Assembly: GCA_030848545.1 (NCBI GenBank)
Contig: JAVDCA010000038.1
Coordinates: forward strand, 1-47,025
DNA from: Astrobacterium formosum
GTDB taxonomy: Bacteria > Pseudomonadota > Alphaproteobacteria > Rhizobiales > Xanthobacteraceae
Length of the DNA: 47,025 nt
Direction of reading: 5' to 3'
Part shown: positions 9,029-17,316 of the stretch, in pieces
Numbering within the stretch: position 1 is the stretch's first letter
How the letters are laid out: the number at the start of each line of letters is the position of its first letter
Program-made: the position numbers and the translations under genes
Notes under the pieces: generated by a model
What the model was told of the DNA's origin: nothing
Database searches by the model: none
Seen by the model: only the letters and a program-made list of their open reading frames with translations

Positions 9029-9160
9029 GCTAAGTCCTTCCCTGGTCGGATTTAGCGGCCGAAAGACGCTCGCGCCAGCCGGTGCCGCCGTCTCGCCGGA
9101 TTCATGGTCTGGATATCGGCGCTGCGGGGCGATTGGCGAACCACCGAAGGAAGCCGGGAC

Positions 9161-9799
9161 ATGACTGTCGACAAACCGGGCGTCAAGCTGCCGCTGATCC
9201 TGTTGGGGCTTGCGCTGACGGGTTCCGCGGCCGCGGCCCAGACCCTGCCTTGGCCGACCGACCCGCCGCCTCCCCAATCGACGACCGCGCCGTGGCCGAC
9301 CGCACCTGCCCCCGCCCCCATGGTGGCGGCACCGTCGGCGGCGGTGGCGCCACGGCCGATGGCCCCCCCGGCCGGCGGCCCCCCGGCCGACTGCATGCCG
9401 AAATTCAACGAGTTGCGCGCCGCCGTCGACAAGCTGCGCGACTCGGTCGACAAGGTGGCGGCTTCGGCGCGCTCCAAGAGCGCGAAGAAGGCGTCGCGCG
9501 AGGACGTCTGCGCGGCCATCACCAATTACGCCGCGGCCGAGTCCCGGTGGGCGAAATACACCACCGACAATACGGCGCGTTGCGGCATCCCGCCCGAATT
9601 CGGCAAGCAGCTCACCGCCGCCAATGCCAAGACCCAGACGGTGCGCAAGAGAGTGTGCTCGGCCGGACCTGCCGGTGGCGCCCCCGCCGCCCCCAGCCTG
9701 AGCGATGCGCTCGGGACGACACGCCGCACACCGGAGGCAAGTTCCCAAGGCAAAAGCAGCACCTTCAATACCTTGACCGGCAATGCCGTCGCCAAATGA
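9161..9799 (+). CDS. Conserved secreted protein, Pro/Ala-rich, coupled to ubiA
   Basis: A 212-residue exported protein. A signal peptide (KLPLILLGLALTGSAAAA) is followed by a ~55-residue Pro/Ala linker and then a conserved helical domain with four cysteines (C-M-P-K-F-N-E-L ..., VCAAITNYAAAESRW, CGIPPEF, KRVCSAGPAGG). I recognise the CGIPP...KICSAGP pattern from hypothetical proteins of Bradyrhizobium and relatives next to ubiA, function unknown. ATG 9161 is preceded by AAGGAAG; a longer frame from 9104 would bury the signal peptide. Its TGA overlaps the ubiA ATG (ATGA), so translation is probably coupled. Confidence 0.85.
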   Translation: MTVDKPGVKLPLILLGLALTGSAAAAQTLPWPTDPPPPQSTTAPWPTAPAPAPMVAAPSAAVAPRPMAPPAGGPPADCMPKFNELRAAVDKLRDSVDKVAASARSKSAKKASREDVCAAITNYAAAESRWAKYTTDNTARCGIPPEFGKQLTAANAKTQTVRKRVCSAGPAGGAPAAPSLSDALGTTRRTPEASSQGKSSTFNTLTGNAVAK

Positions 9800-10731
9800 G
9801 CGAAGCCTCCGAGCGGGTCGCCGATTCCGTCGGCAACTGGGTCGATGACCTCGCCCCCGACTGGTCACGCCCCTATCTGCGCCTCGCCCGCTTCGACCGG
9901 CCGATCGGCGCCTGGCTGCTGCTGTTGCCGTGCTGGTGGTCGGCGGCGCTCGCCGGCATCGCCGACGGCCGTGTGGGTCCGCGCATCGATCATCTCGCCT
10001 TGTTTTTCGTCGGCGCTTTCGTGATGCGCGGCGCCGGCTGCACCTGGAACGACATCGTCGACCGCAACCTCGACGGCTCGGTCGCGCGCACGCGCTCGCG
10101 TCCGATCCCGTCCGGCCGCGTCAGCGTCGTCCAGGCGACGGCGTTCATGGCGGCGCTGGCACTCGTCGGCCTCGCCGTCCTGCTCCAGTTCAACTGGTTC
10201 ACGGTCGCGACCGGCCTCGCCTCCCTGGGAGTGGTCGCGATCTACCCGTTCATGAAGCGCATCACCTACTGGCCGCAGGTCGTGCTCGGGCTCGCCTTCT
10301 CGTGGGGGGCGCTGATGGGTTGGCCGGCGGTGTTCGGCCGCATCGATCTTTCCCCCGTCCTGCTCTATGCGGGATCGATCGTCTGGGTGATCGCCTACGA
10401 TACCATCTACGCCCATCAGGATCGCGAGGACGACGTCCTGATCGGCATCAAGTCGACGGCGCGGCTGTTCGCAGAACGCACGCCGACGATACTGGCGGCG
10501 TTCTATACTGCCGCCGTCACGCTGATCGGCGCGGCCGCATTCACGGCCGGCGCCGGCGTCGTATTCGCGCTCGGTCTCGCGGCTTTCGCGGGCCATCTCG
10601 CCTGGCAGGTCCGCCGCCTCGACATCGACGATTCCGACCTCTGCCTGATGCTGTTCAAGTCCAATCGCGACGCCGGACTGATCCTGTTCGCCGCGCTCAC
10701 GCTCGACGCCCTCGTGCAGCACTGGTGGTGA
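9796..10731 (+). CDS. ubiA: 4-hydroxybenzoate polyprenyltransferase
   Basis: UbiA joins an all-trans polyprenyl chain to 4-hydroxybenzoate, the first membrane step of ubiquinone synthesis. The 311-residue integral membrane protein shows both Asp-rich motifs that bind Mg-diphosphate, NDIVDRNLD (85-93) and YDTIYAHQDREDD (201-213), and the RPIPSG signature (102-107), within about eight or nine hydrophobic helices. Length is slightly more than E. coli (290) through an N-terminal ~25-residue cytoplasmic extension. It overlaps the preceding secreted-protein gene by ATGA. A palindromic repeat lies 31 bp after its stop codon. Confidence 0.96.
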   Translation: MSEASERVADSVGNWVDDLAPDWSRPYLRLARFDRPIGAWLLLLPCWWSAALAGIADGRVGPRIDHLALFFVGAFVMRGAGCTWNDIVDRNLDGSVARTRSRPIPSGRVSVVQATAFMAALALVGLAVLLQFNWFTVATGLASLGVVAIYPFMKRITYWPQVVLGLAFSWGALMGWPAVFGRIDLSPVLLYAGSIVWVIAYDTIYAHQDREDDVLIGIKSTARLFAERTPTILAAFYTAAVTLIGAAAFTAGAGVVFALGLAAFAGHLAWQVRRLDIDDSDLCLMLFKSNRDAGLILFAALTLDALVQHWW

Positions 10732-10762
10732 TCGGGCCCGTCATTGCGAATCAACCGAATTC

Positions 10763-10806
10763 CGTCATTCCGGGGCGCGAGCGAAAGCTCGCGCCACGGA
10801 ATGACG
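10763..10806. repeat. REP-like palindromic element after ubiA
   Basis: CGTCATTCCG (10763-10772) pairs with CGGAATGACG (10797-10806), and inside it GCGCGAGC pairs with GCTCGCGC around a GAAA loop. This is the common 'GTCATTCCGGGGC...GAATGAC' repeat seen between genes in Bradyrhizobium-like genomes. It sits between the converging ubiA and DUF6101 genes, where it could act as a bidirectional terminator. Confidence 0.85.
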
Positions 10807-10829
10807 AGGAAATGATCGCGGTCCCGCGT

Positions 10830-11405
10830 TCAATTGCGGGCGATGATCTCGCGTTCGCCGCGATGCACGAGCGGAAAAGCTCCGAGCCCTACGGGCCGGC
10901 GCCGCAGCGGCAGACGCGGACGGCGCTTGCGCAGCGCCGTGTGACGCCGCCGGCGCGGTTGCGCCCTCGCGAGACGGACGCCACCCATGCGGGCGAATGG
11001 TTCGCGCAACGAGCCGTCGTCGTCGCGCACGAGCAGCGGCAGGCCGAGCACGCTCGACCACGACTGCCATTCGGCGAGCGCGTCGACGCCGTCGGGCGCG
11101 ACATAGACCGGCACCGACAGACCGGGATCGCTGTGTTCGAGAACGACCGCGACGCCACCGTCGCTCGTGGCGTCGGGCGGCAGCACGCGGATGGCGACAC
11201 CGAGATAATTGGCCACCGGAGACGCGGCCGCCATGCGAATGCCCGCGATGGCGCGCCGGACCACGACCCGATCGCGGGCGAGTTCGACGAACCTCGTGTG
11301 CTCGTCGGCACGCGCGTCGCCGGCCTCGAAACTCACCGGCAGCGAAAATGGATCGAGCCGCAAAATGCGGCTCGACCCGGCAGGTTCGGCCCCGCCGCTA
11401 CTCAT
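10830..11405 (-). CDS. DUF6101 family protein
   Basis: A 191-residue cytoplasmic protein without signal peptide or membrane segment. It begins with a conserved RLDPFSLPVSFEAGDARAD segment and continues with VVVRRAIAGIRMA and a C-terminal very Arg-rich tail (RRRRHTALRKRRPRLPLRRRP) which may bind nucleic acid or the membrane surface. I recognise it as the uncharacterised Hyphomicrobiales family DUF6101; no function is known to me. ATG 11403-11405 has GAGG 9 bases upstream. It converges on ubiA and diverges from pmbA. Confidence 0.75.
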   Translation of the reverse strand: MSSGGAEPAGSSRILRLDPFSLPVSFEAGDARADEHTRFVELARDRVVVRRAIAGIRMAAASPVANYLGVAIRVLPPDATSDGGVAVVLEHSDPGLSVPVYVAPDGVDALAEWQSWSSVLGLPLLVRDDDGSLREPFARMGGVRLARAQPRRRRHTALRKRRPRLPLRRRPVGLGAFPLVHRGEREIIARN

Positions 11406-11696
11406 TTGACGCCTCGTTGTCCCTGTGGCCGTGGATCTGACGTCCCTCGGCCCATGCGAACAGACTAGCGCACGAACATCGGTACCGGCTTAATTTCCCT
11501 GGTTAACCTAGGGTTTCCTGCGGGTCTTGCGCCGACATGATTGACGGGAGGTTGCATTCTGCCTTCGACTCGGGAAGCGTCGTTGCAGAACCATGTGGAC
11601 AAAGTGCCTTGATGCGGCCGCCGGGCAGGGCCATTTGTGTGCTGCGAACCTCGCTGCCCTCCGCCCTGCCCGCCCGACCGGAAAGACCGTGAACCG

Positions 11697-13046
11697 ATGA
11701 CCTCCCTGCTCGACCAATCGAAACTCGTCGCCACCGCGGAAGCCCTGGTGGCCGCCGCCCGCCGGGCCGGCGCCGACGCGGCCGACGCCGTTGCCATGCG
11801 GGGCATGTCCTTGTCGGTGGAGGTGCGCGAGGGCGCGGTGGAGGAATCCGAGCGCTCGGAAGGCGACAGTCTCGGCCTGCGCGTCCTCATAGGCCGCCGC
11901 CAGGCGGTAGTGTCGTCCAGCGATCCGGCCGTCGATGCGGGCGAACTCGCCGCGCGGGCGGTCGCGATGGCGCGGGCGACGCCGGAGGATCCCTATGCGG
12001 GTCTCGCCGATCCGGCACTCACGGCCTCGACGTTTCCCGACCTCGATCTCATCGATCCGGTGCTGCCGTCGGTCGCCGATCTCGAACGGATGGCGATCGA
12101 AGCCGAGGCGGCCGCCTTGTCGGTTGCGGGCGTCACCAAGTCGGGCGGCGCCTCGGCGTCGGCCGGCATCGGCGGCATGGTGCTCGTCACCAGCGCCGGC
12201 TTCTCGGGCGCCTATATCGGATCGCGCCACGGCATCTCCATGCAGGCCATCGCCGGCGAGGGCACCGGCATGGAGCGCGACTACGACTTTTCCTCCGCGG
12301 TGCACGCCACCGATCTCGAGCCCGCCACGGCGATCGGGCGCGCGGCGGGAGAGCGCGCCGTCAAGCGCCTCAAGTCCCGCAAGGTGCCCACGCAGCGCGT
12401 ACCGGTGATCTACGATCCGCGCGCGGCGGGCTCGCTGGTCGGACATCTCGCCTCCGCGATCAACGGCGCCGCGGTGGCGCGCAAGACCAGCTTTCTCAAG
12501 GACAAGCTCGGCGAGCGCCTGTTCGCACCGGGAATCCGCATCGTCGACGATCCCTTGCGGATGCGCGGCCTGCGCTCGCATCCCTTCGATGCCGAGGGCG
12601 TCGCCGTCGAGCGCCGCGCCCTTGTCGACGACGGCGTGCTGACGACCTGGATCCTCGACTGCGCCACCGCCCGCGAACTCGGCCTGAAAACCACCGGCCA
12701 TGCGCAGCGCGGCGTATCGTCGACGCCTTCGCCCGGACCGTCGAATCTTCATCTCGAAGCCGGCGCGCTGACGCCGGCGGAGCTCGTCGGCGACATCGCA
12801 CAGGGCTTCTTCGTCACCGATCTGATCGGCATGGGCGTCAACACGGTGACGGGCGACTACAGCCGCGGCGCCGCCGGCTTCTGGATCGAGAACGGCGAGA
12901 TCGCCTATCCGGTCAGCGAAGTGACCATCGCGGGCCATCTCTTCGACATGTTCCGTTCGCTCCAGCCCGCCAACGACCTGACTTTCAAATACGGCACCAA
13001 CGCGCCCACCGTGCTGGTCGACGGTTTGACCGTGGCGGGCGTCTGA
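11697..13046 (+). CDS. pmbA: TldD/PmbA family protein (PmbA-like)
   Basis: A 449-residue protein of the TldD/PmbA family. In E. coli the TldD-TldE(PmbA) pair is a metalloprotease that trims unfolded peptides, e.g. microcin B17 precursor and CcdA. The sequence shows the family core (SVEVREGAVEESERSEGDSL near the N-terminus; VYDPRAAGSLVGHL-like IYDPRAAGSLVGH; GMGVNTVTGDYSRGAAGFWI; EVTIAGHLFDMF near the end). No HExxxH zinc motif is present, which fits PmbA rather than TldD. Only this partner is in the window. It starts a five-gene run with 4 bp to the next gene. The ~290 bp before it (11406-11696) carry promoters for both this gene and DUF6101; nothing else is recognisable there. Confidence 0.92.
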   Translation: MTSLLDQSKLVATAEALVAAARRAGADAADAVAMRGMSLSVEVREGAVEESERSEGDSLGLRVLIGRRQAVVSSSDPAVDAGELAARAVAMARATPEDPYAGLADPALTASTFPDLDLIDPVLPSVADLERMAIEAEAAALSVAGVTKSGGASASAGIGGMVLVTSAGFSGAYIGSRHGISMQAIAGEGTGMERDYDFSSAVHATDLEPATAIGRAAGERAVKRLKSRKVPTQRVPVIYDPRAAGSLVGHLASAINGAAVARKTSFLKDKLGERLFAPGIRIVDDPLRMRGLRSHPFDAEGVAVERRALVDDGVLTTWILDCATARELGLKTTGHAQRGVSSTPSPGPSNLHLEAGALTPAELVGDIAQGFFVTDLIGMGVNTVTGDYSRGAAGFWIENGEIAYPVSEVTIAGHLFDMFRSLQPANDLTFKYGTNAPTVLVDGLTVAGV

Positions 13047-13050
13047 TTCC

Positions 13051-13842
13051 GTGCCCGATCCCGTGGACATGATCGAACCGCTTTCGGCCGTCATGCGCGA
13101 GGCCGGAGCGCTTGCGCTCGGCTTCTTCCGTACGCCGGTACGTTCCTGGCTCAAGCCAGGCAACTCGCCGGTGTCGGACGCCGACGTGGCTCTCGATCGC
13201 TTGCTGCGCCAGCGCCTCGAGACGATCGCGCCGGGATGCGGATGGCTGTCGGAGGAAACCGAGGACGATCGCAGCCGGCTTGATGCGAGGCGCGTGTGGA
13301 TCGTCGATCCGATCGACGGCACGCGCGCTTTCCTGGCCGGACTGCCCGACTGGACGATCTCGGTCGCCTTGAACGAAGGCGAACGACCGATCCTCGCGGC
13401 GCTGTTCGCGCCGTTCGCGAACGAATTGTTTCTCGCCACGGCGGGCGGCGGCGCCTCCTGCAACGGGCGCCCCATCGCGGCCAACCCCGGCGGCATCGAA
13501 CACGCACGGGTCGCCGGTCCGCGCCGCTATATTGACGGGCTGGCGGCGGCGCTGCCCGGCGTGGTGCCGGAACCGAAGATCCATTCGCTCGCCCTGCGCT
13601 TGACCCGCGTGGCGCAGGGCACGCTGGATGTCGCCTTCGCGTCGACCGCCAGTCACGATTGGGACCTTGCGGCAGCCGACCTTTTGGTGCACGAAGCTGG
13701 CGGGGCGCTGACGACGTTGGCGGGAGAGGTCTTGGCCTACAATCGGCCTGAGCCGATCCACGAGGCTCTCATCGCGGCCGGTCTTTCGCGACATCGGCAA
13801 TTGACGGATTTGATTCGTGCACGTGGAATTGCGCATCGCTGA
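13051..13842 (+). CDS. Inositol-monophosphatase-family phosphatase, CysQ-like
   Basis: A 263-residue Mg-dependent, Li-sensitive phosphatase. The metal site is complete: EE (68-69), DPIDGT (86-91) and HDWDLAAAD (202-210). In Hyphomicrobiales the member next to pmbA and waaA is usually annotated as 3'(2'),5'-bisphosphate nucleotidase CysQ, which removes the PAP by-product of sulfation or sulfate reduction; inositol or sugar phosphatase activity cannot be excluded. The start is GTG at 13051, four bases after the pmbA stop; an ATG six codons later is the alternative. Part of the pmbA-lpxK run. Confidence 0.88.
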   Translation: MPDPVDMIEPLSAVMREAGALALGFFRTPVRSWLKPGNSPVSDADVALDRLLRQRLETIAPGCGWLSEETEDDRSRLDARRVWIVDPIDGTRAFLAGLPDWTISVALNEGERPILAALFAPFANELFLATAGGGASCNGRPIAANPGGIEHARVAGPRRYIDGLAAALPGVVPEPKIHSLALRLTRVAQGTLDVAFASTASHDWDLAAADLLVHEAGGALTTLAGEVLAYNRPEPIHEALIAAGLSRHRQLTDLIRARGIAHR

Positions 13843-13970
13843 GCTGTACGAGCCGCGGCCAACGGCCCGGCTGGACCACAAAAAAGTGCGCGCCGTCCGA
13901 AATGCGGGAGTCCGCGTCGAGCCGTCGCCGACGCCCGGCCACGTCTTCTTCTGATTGTGCAAAGCTGCCG

Positions 13971-14690
13971 ATGTCCGATTTCAAGCGCCTCACGAAGCGT
14001 CTGATGCACTCGCCGATCGTGCAGAAAGGCATCGGCTTGGTGGCCGCAGAATATTTGCGACTTGTTTGGAAGACCAGCAAGGTGGTGATCGAACCTGCGG
14101 ACATCTACGAACAGATGAACTCCCAACTGCCCATCATCCTCGCCATGTGGCACGGGCAGCATTTCCTGGTTCCCTTCGTCCGCAAGGGGCAGCCCGCCAA
14201 AGTGTTGATCTCCCGCCATCACGATGGCGAAATCAACGCCATCGCGGCCGAGCGGCTGGGAGTCGGCACGATCAGGGGGTCGGGTGACATGGGCCGGCGC
14301 TTCGATCGCAAGGGCGGCGTGGGCGCCTTCAAGGCGATGCTCACCGCCATCGAAGACGGCTGGTCGATGGCGCTGACCGCCGACGTTCCCAAGATTTCGC
14401 GAATCGCCGGTGCCGGCATCATCAAGCTGGCACAATATTCCGGACGCACCATCTGTCCGGTCGCCGTCGCCAGCAGCCGCAGGATCGAATTGCGCAACTG
14501 GGATCGTTCGGCCGTGAACCTGCCGTTCAGCCGCATCGGCGTCGTCGCCGGCGAGCTCATCCGGGTCCCCCACAAGGCCGACGAGAACGAGCTCGAAGCA
14601 TACCGCCTCACCTTGCAGGCCGCACTCAATTCCGCCACCGAGAGGGCCTACGCGATCGCGGACGGCCATCGGGGAGACCATCGTGGATGA
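13971..14690 (+). CDS. DUF374 lysophospholipid acyltransferase-like protein
   Basis: A 239-residue protein of the DUF374 group in the LPLAT/LpxL acyltransferase superfamily. The acyltransferase HX4D-like block is represented by AMWHGQHFLVPFV (58-70), followed by SRHHDGEINA and IRGSGDMGRRF (RGSG 102-105). Family members are thought to transfer acyl chains to lipid A or lysophospholipids at the inner membrane, and the position directly before waaA and lpxK supports a lipid A role. ATG 13971 is chosen as it gives the usual family N-terminus (hydrophobic helix IVQKGIGLVAAEYLRLVW). The stop overlaps the waaA start by 8 bp. Exact substrate is not known. Confidence 0.85.
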   Translation: MSDFKRLTKRLMHSPIVQKGIGLVAAEYLRLVWKTSKVVIEPADIYEQMNSQLPIILAMWHGQHFLVPFVRKGQPAKVLISRHHDGEINAIAAERLGVGTIRGSGDMGRRFDRKGGVGAFKAMLTAIEDGWSMALTADVPKISRIAGAGIIKLAQYSGRTICPVAVASSRRIELRNWDRSAVNLPFSRIGVVAGELIRVPHKADENELEAYRLTLQAALNSATERAYAIADGHRGDHRG

Positions 14691-15987
14691 ACGCCTGCCC
14701 TTGAGCCTGCGCACCTATCGCGCGGTGACGGGCGCGGCGACCTCGCTCGCTCCCTACCTCGCCAAGCGCCGGCTCGGGCGTGGCAAGGAGCATCCGGAAA
14801 GATTCGCGGAGCGCTTCGGCGAAAGCAGGCTCGAGCGCCCGCCGGGTCCGCTCGTCTGGATCCACGGCGCCAGCGTCGGCGAATTCGTGGCCGCGCTACC
14901 GCTGATCGAACGCATCGCCGCCAGCGGACTCAAGGTTCTGGTCACCACCGGCACGGTGACCTCGGCGGAAATCGCCGCGCGGCGACTGTCCGCCGGCATC
15001 ATCCATCAATTCTTCCCCTATGACGTACCGGCCTTCGTGGCCCGCTTCCTCGACCACTGGCGACCCGCGATGGCGCTGTTCGTCGAGTCCGATCTGTGGC
15101 CCAACATGATCCTGGGCTGCCATGCCCGCGGCGTGCCGCTGATCGTCGTCAACGGCCGCTTGTCGGAGCGCTCCTTCCGGCACTGGCGCTATATGCCGCG
15201 CACCATCGAGACGCTGTTCCGGCGCATCGATCTCTGCCTCGCCCGCACCACCGTCGACGCCGAACGGTTCGACGCCCTGGGCGCACCGCGCATCACCACG
15301 ACCGGCAATCTCAAGCTCGACGTGCCGGCGCTGCCGGTGGACGAAGCGAAGCTGTCCGCCTTGCGGACTGCGCTCGCGGGCCGCCCCATCATCACCGCCT
15401 CCTCGACCCATCCGGGCGAAGAAGCCGCCATGATCGAGGTCCACCGCCGGCTCAGGAACAGCTTTCCGGGTCTCGCCACCATCATCGTGCCGCGTCATCC
15501 CGAGCGCGGCGATGGCATCATGTCGGCGATCGCGGCGACCGGGCTTTCCGCCGCCCAGCGCTCGCGCGGCCAGTTGCCGACGGCGCGCACGGACATCTAT
15601 CTGTGCGACACCGTCGGCGAGCTCGGCATCATCTACCGGCTCGCCCCCATCGTGTTCATGGGCGGCTCGCTCATTCCCCATGGCGGCCAGAATCCCATCG
15701 AACCGATCAAGCTCGGCGCCGCCATCCTGCACGGGCCGCATGTGGGCAATTTCAAGGATCTCTACGCCACCCTCGACCAGCACCACGGTGCCGAGCTCGT
15801 CGAGGATGCGGGCCGGCTCGCCCTGCGGATCGGCGCCTGGCTCAAGGACCGCAACGAACTCGACCGCGTGATCGCGTCCGGGGGCAAGACCGTCGATCTT
15901 CTCGGCGGCGCCCTCGATCGTACGTTCTCGGCGCTCGAACCCTATTTCCTCCAGCTTCGTCTCGAACAGCGATTGCCCGATGCGTGA
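14683..15987 (+). CDS. waaA: 3-deoxy-D-manno-octulosonic acid (Kdo) transferase
   Basis: WaaA (KdtA) adds Kdo from CMP-Kdo to the tetra-acylated lipid A precursor at the inner face of the cytoplasmic membrane. The 434-residue protein has an N-terminal hydrophobic anchor, the acceptor-binding motif WIHGASVGEF with the catalytic base E67, and in the C-terminal GT-B domain FMGGSLIPHGGQNPIEP, the CMP-Kdo binding signature. The start is GTG at 14683, with GGGGAG upstream, overlapping the previous gene by 8 bp; lpxK overlaps its end by 8 bp. Such overlaps argue for one operon with coupled translation. Confidence 0.96.
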   Translation: MDERLPLSLRTYRAVTGAATSLAPYLAKRRLGRGKEHPERFAERFGESRLERPPGPLVWIHGASVGEFVAALPLIERIAASGLKVLVTTGTVTSAEIAARRLSAGIIHQFFPYDVPAFVARFLDHWRPAMALFVESDLWPNMILGCHARGVPLIVVNGRLSERSFRHWRYMPRTIETLFRRIDLCLARTTVDAERFDALGAPRITTTGNLKLDVPALPVDEAKLSALRTALAGRPIITASSTHPGEEAAMIEVHRRLRNSFPGLATIIVPRHPERGDGIMSAIAATGLSAAQRSRGQLPTARTDIYLCDTVGELGIIYRLAPIVFMGGSLIPHGGQNPIEPIKLGAAILHGPHVGNFKDLYATLDQHHGAELVEDAGRLALRIGAWLKDRNELDRVIASGGKTVDLLGGALDRTFSALEPYFLQLRLEQRLPDA

Positions 15988-16981
15988 ACCGGCCTTCTGG
16001 TGGCAGGCGCCGGGCGCGATCAGCGCCATGCTGTCACCTTTGGCGATGGCCTATGACGCGGTGGCGACGCGGCGCATGGGAAAGCCGGCCGCGCGCGTCG
16101 CAGCCCCGGTCGTCTGCATCGGCGATCCGACGGTCGGGGGCGCCGGCAAGACCCCGACCGCCATCGCGATCGCCCGCATGCTCGCAGCCGCCGGCCGCCG
16201 GCCCGCCTTCCTGACGCGCGGCTATGGCGGCTCGCTCGCTGGCCCGGTGATCGTCTCTCCGCATCATGATGCCGCCGCGGTCGGCGACGAACCGCTGCTG
16301 CTGGCGCGCGCCGCCACCACGGTGGTGGGACGCAACCGTGCCGCGGGCGCCGCGGTGGCACTGGCGCAAGGCGCCGACATCCTCATCCTCGACGATGGCT
16401 TTCAGAGCCCGTCCGTGCACAAGGACTTTTCTCTCCTCGTGATTGACGGCCACCGCGGCATCGGCAACGGCTGCACCGTTCCGGCCGGCCCGCTGCGGGC
16501 GGGCCTGAAAGCCCAGATCGACCGCGCCCAGGCCATGGTGGTGGTGGGTGCACCGTCACGGTTCGCCGATCTCGCCGCCGCCGCGGCACAACGGTGCGGA
16601 CTTCCGGTGTGGACGGGACGGCTGGTGCCGGACACCGCCGCCCTGGCGGCCCTTGCCGGCCGCCCGGTCCTTGCCTTCGCGGGCATCGGCCATCCGCGAA
16701 AATTCTTCGCCACCCTGGAGGCCGCCGGTATCGCGGTCACGCAGGCGGTGACCTTCCCGGATCACCACGCCTACACGGCGGCGGAGGCCAACGATCTGGT
16801 GCGCCGGGCCGAACAGGCCGGCCTGACCCTGGTGACGACGGAAAAAGACTTTGTGCGCCTGGGTGGAGCGGCAGAGCGCGCGGACCTCGCGCGCCGTACC
16901 GCGACCGTGCCGGTCACGCTGGTGTTCGACGATACCGCTGCGGTCAAATCCGCGCTCGCGGCCCTCACTCGGCCGGCTTGA
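15980..16981 (+). CDS. lpxK: Tetraacyldisaccharide 4'-kinase
   Basis: LpxK phosphorylates the 4' position of the lipid A disaccharide, the sixth step of the Raetz pathway, at the inner membrane. The 333-residue product has an N-terminal amphipathic/hydrophobic segment, the Walker A GDPTVGGAGKTP (48-59), the ILDDGFQ motif with the catalytic region, and the C-terminal TTEKDFVRL block. It overlaps waaA by 8 bp. Its 3' end overlaps the convergent DUF2093 gene by 17 bp (16965-16981), so the two transcripts are complementary at their ends. Confidence 0.96.
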   Translation: MREPAFWWQAPGAISAMLSPLAMAYDAVATRRMGKPAARVAAPVVCIGDPTVGGAGKTPTAIAIARMLAAAGRRPAFLTRGYGGSLAGPVIVSPHHDAAAVGDEPLLLARAATTVVGRNRAAGAAVALAQGADILILDDGFQSPSVHKDFSLLVIDGHRGIGNGCTVPAGPLRAGLKAQIDRAQAMVVVGAPSRFADLAAAAAQRCGLPVWTGRLVPDTAALAALAGRPVLAFAGIGHPRKFFATLEAAGIAVTQAVTFPDHHAYTAAEANDLVRRAEQAGLTLVTTEKDFVRLGGAAERADLARRTATVPVTLVFDDTAAVKSALAALTRPA

Positions 16982-17198
16982 AGCGGCCGGGATAGCGACG
17001 CTGGATGGCCACTTCCGGGCTCACATAGGCTTCCTGCAGCTCGACGCTCCAGTATTTGAGCTCTTCGATCGGGATGGCGACGCCGGTGACGGCGCAGCGC
17101 ACATAGGTACCGGGGCGCACCAGCCGAAAGTCGCCATCGAGATACCGGATTTCGGCCTCGCCCGAGTGGGACGAGCGGCTATCGAAGCGATTGAGCAC
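16965..17198 (-). CDS. DUF2093 family small protein
   Basis: A 77-residue protein that matches the DUF2093 family: EAEIRYLDGDFRLVRPGTYV and CAVTGVAIPIEELKYWSV with conserved RYWS-like and YV segments, ending KPAE. Function is unknown; in Hyphomicrobiales it is usually found beside lpxK, as here, but on the opposite strand. I prefer the GTG start at 17196-17198 because GGAGG (17207-17211) lies about 8 bases upstream and this gives the normal family start 'M-NRF'; the longer frame to 17252 adds residues not typical for the family. Confidence 0.85.
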   Translation of the reverse strand: MLNRFDSRSSHSGEAEIRYLDGDFRLVRPGTYVRCAVTGVAIPIEELKYWSVELQEAYVSPEVAIQRRYPGRFKPAE

Positions 17199-17316
17199 GG
17201 GACGGAACCTCCGGACGACGGCGCGGGCGGAACGAACATAATCGCTGAGCACGCGCCGCGAAACCCCCGATCAGCCCGCATCCGGCTTGGACGCACAGGC
17301 CTCGCTCGGGCGTCGC

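Noticed and set aside
9104-9160. Longer N-terminus for the secreted protein before ubiA
   Set aside because: It would bury the signal peptide; AAGGAAG supports the ATG at 9161.
11490-11507. TTAA-N9-TTAAC before pmbA, as a CtrA binding site
   Set aside because: CtrA sites need a 7-bp spacer; here it is 9.
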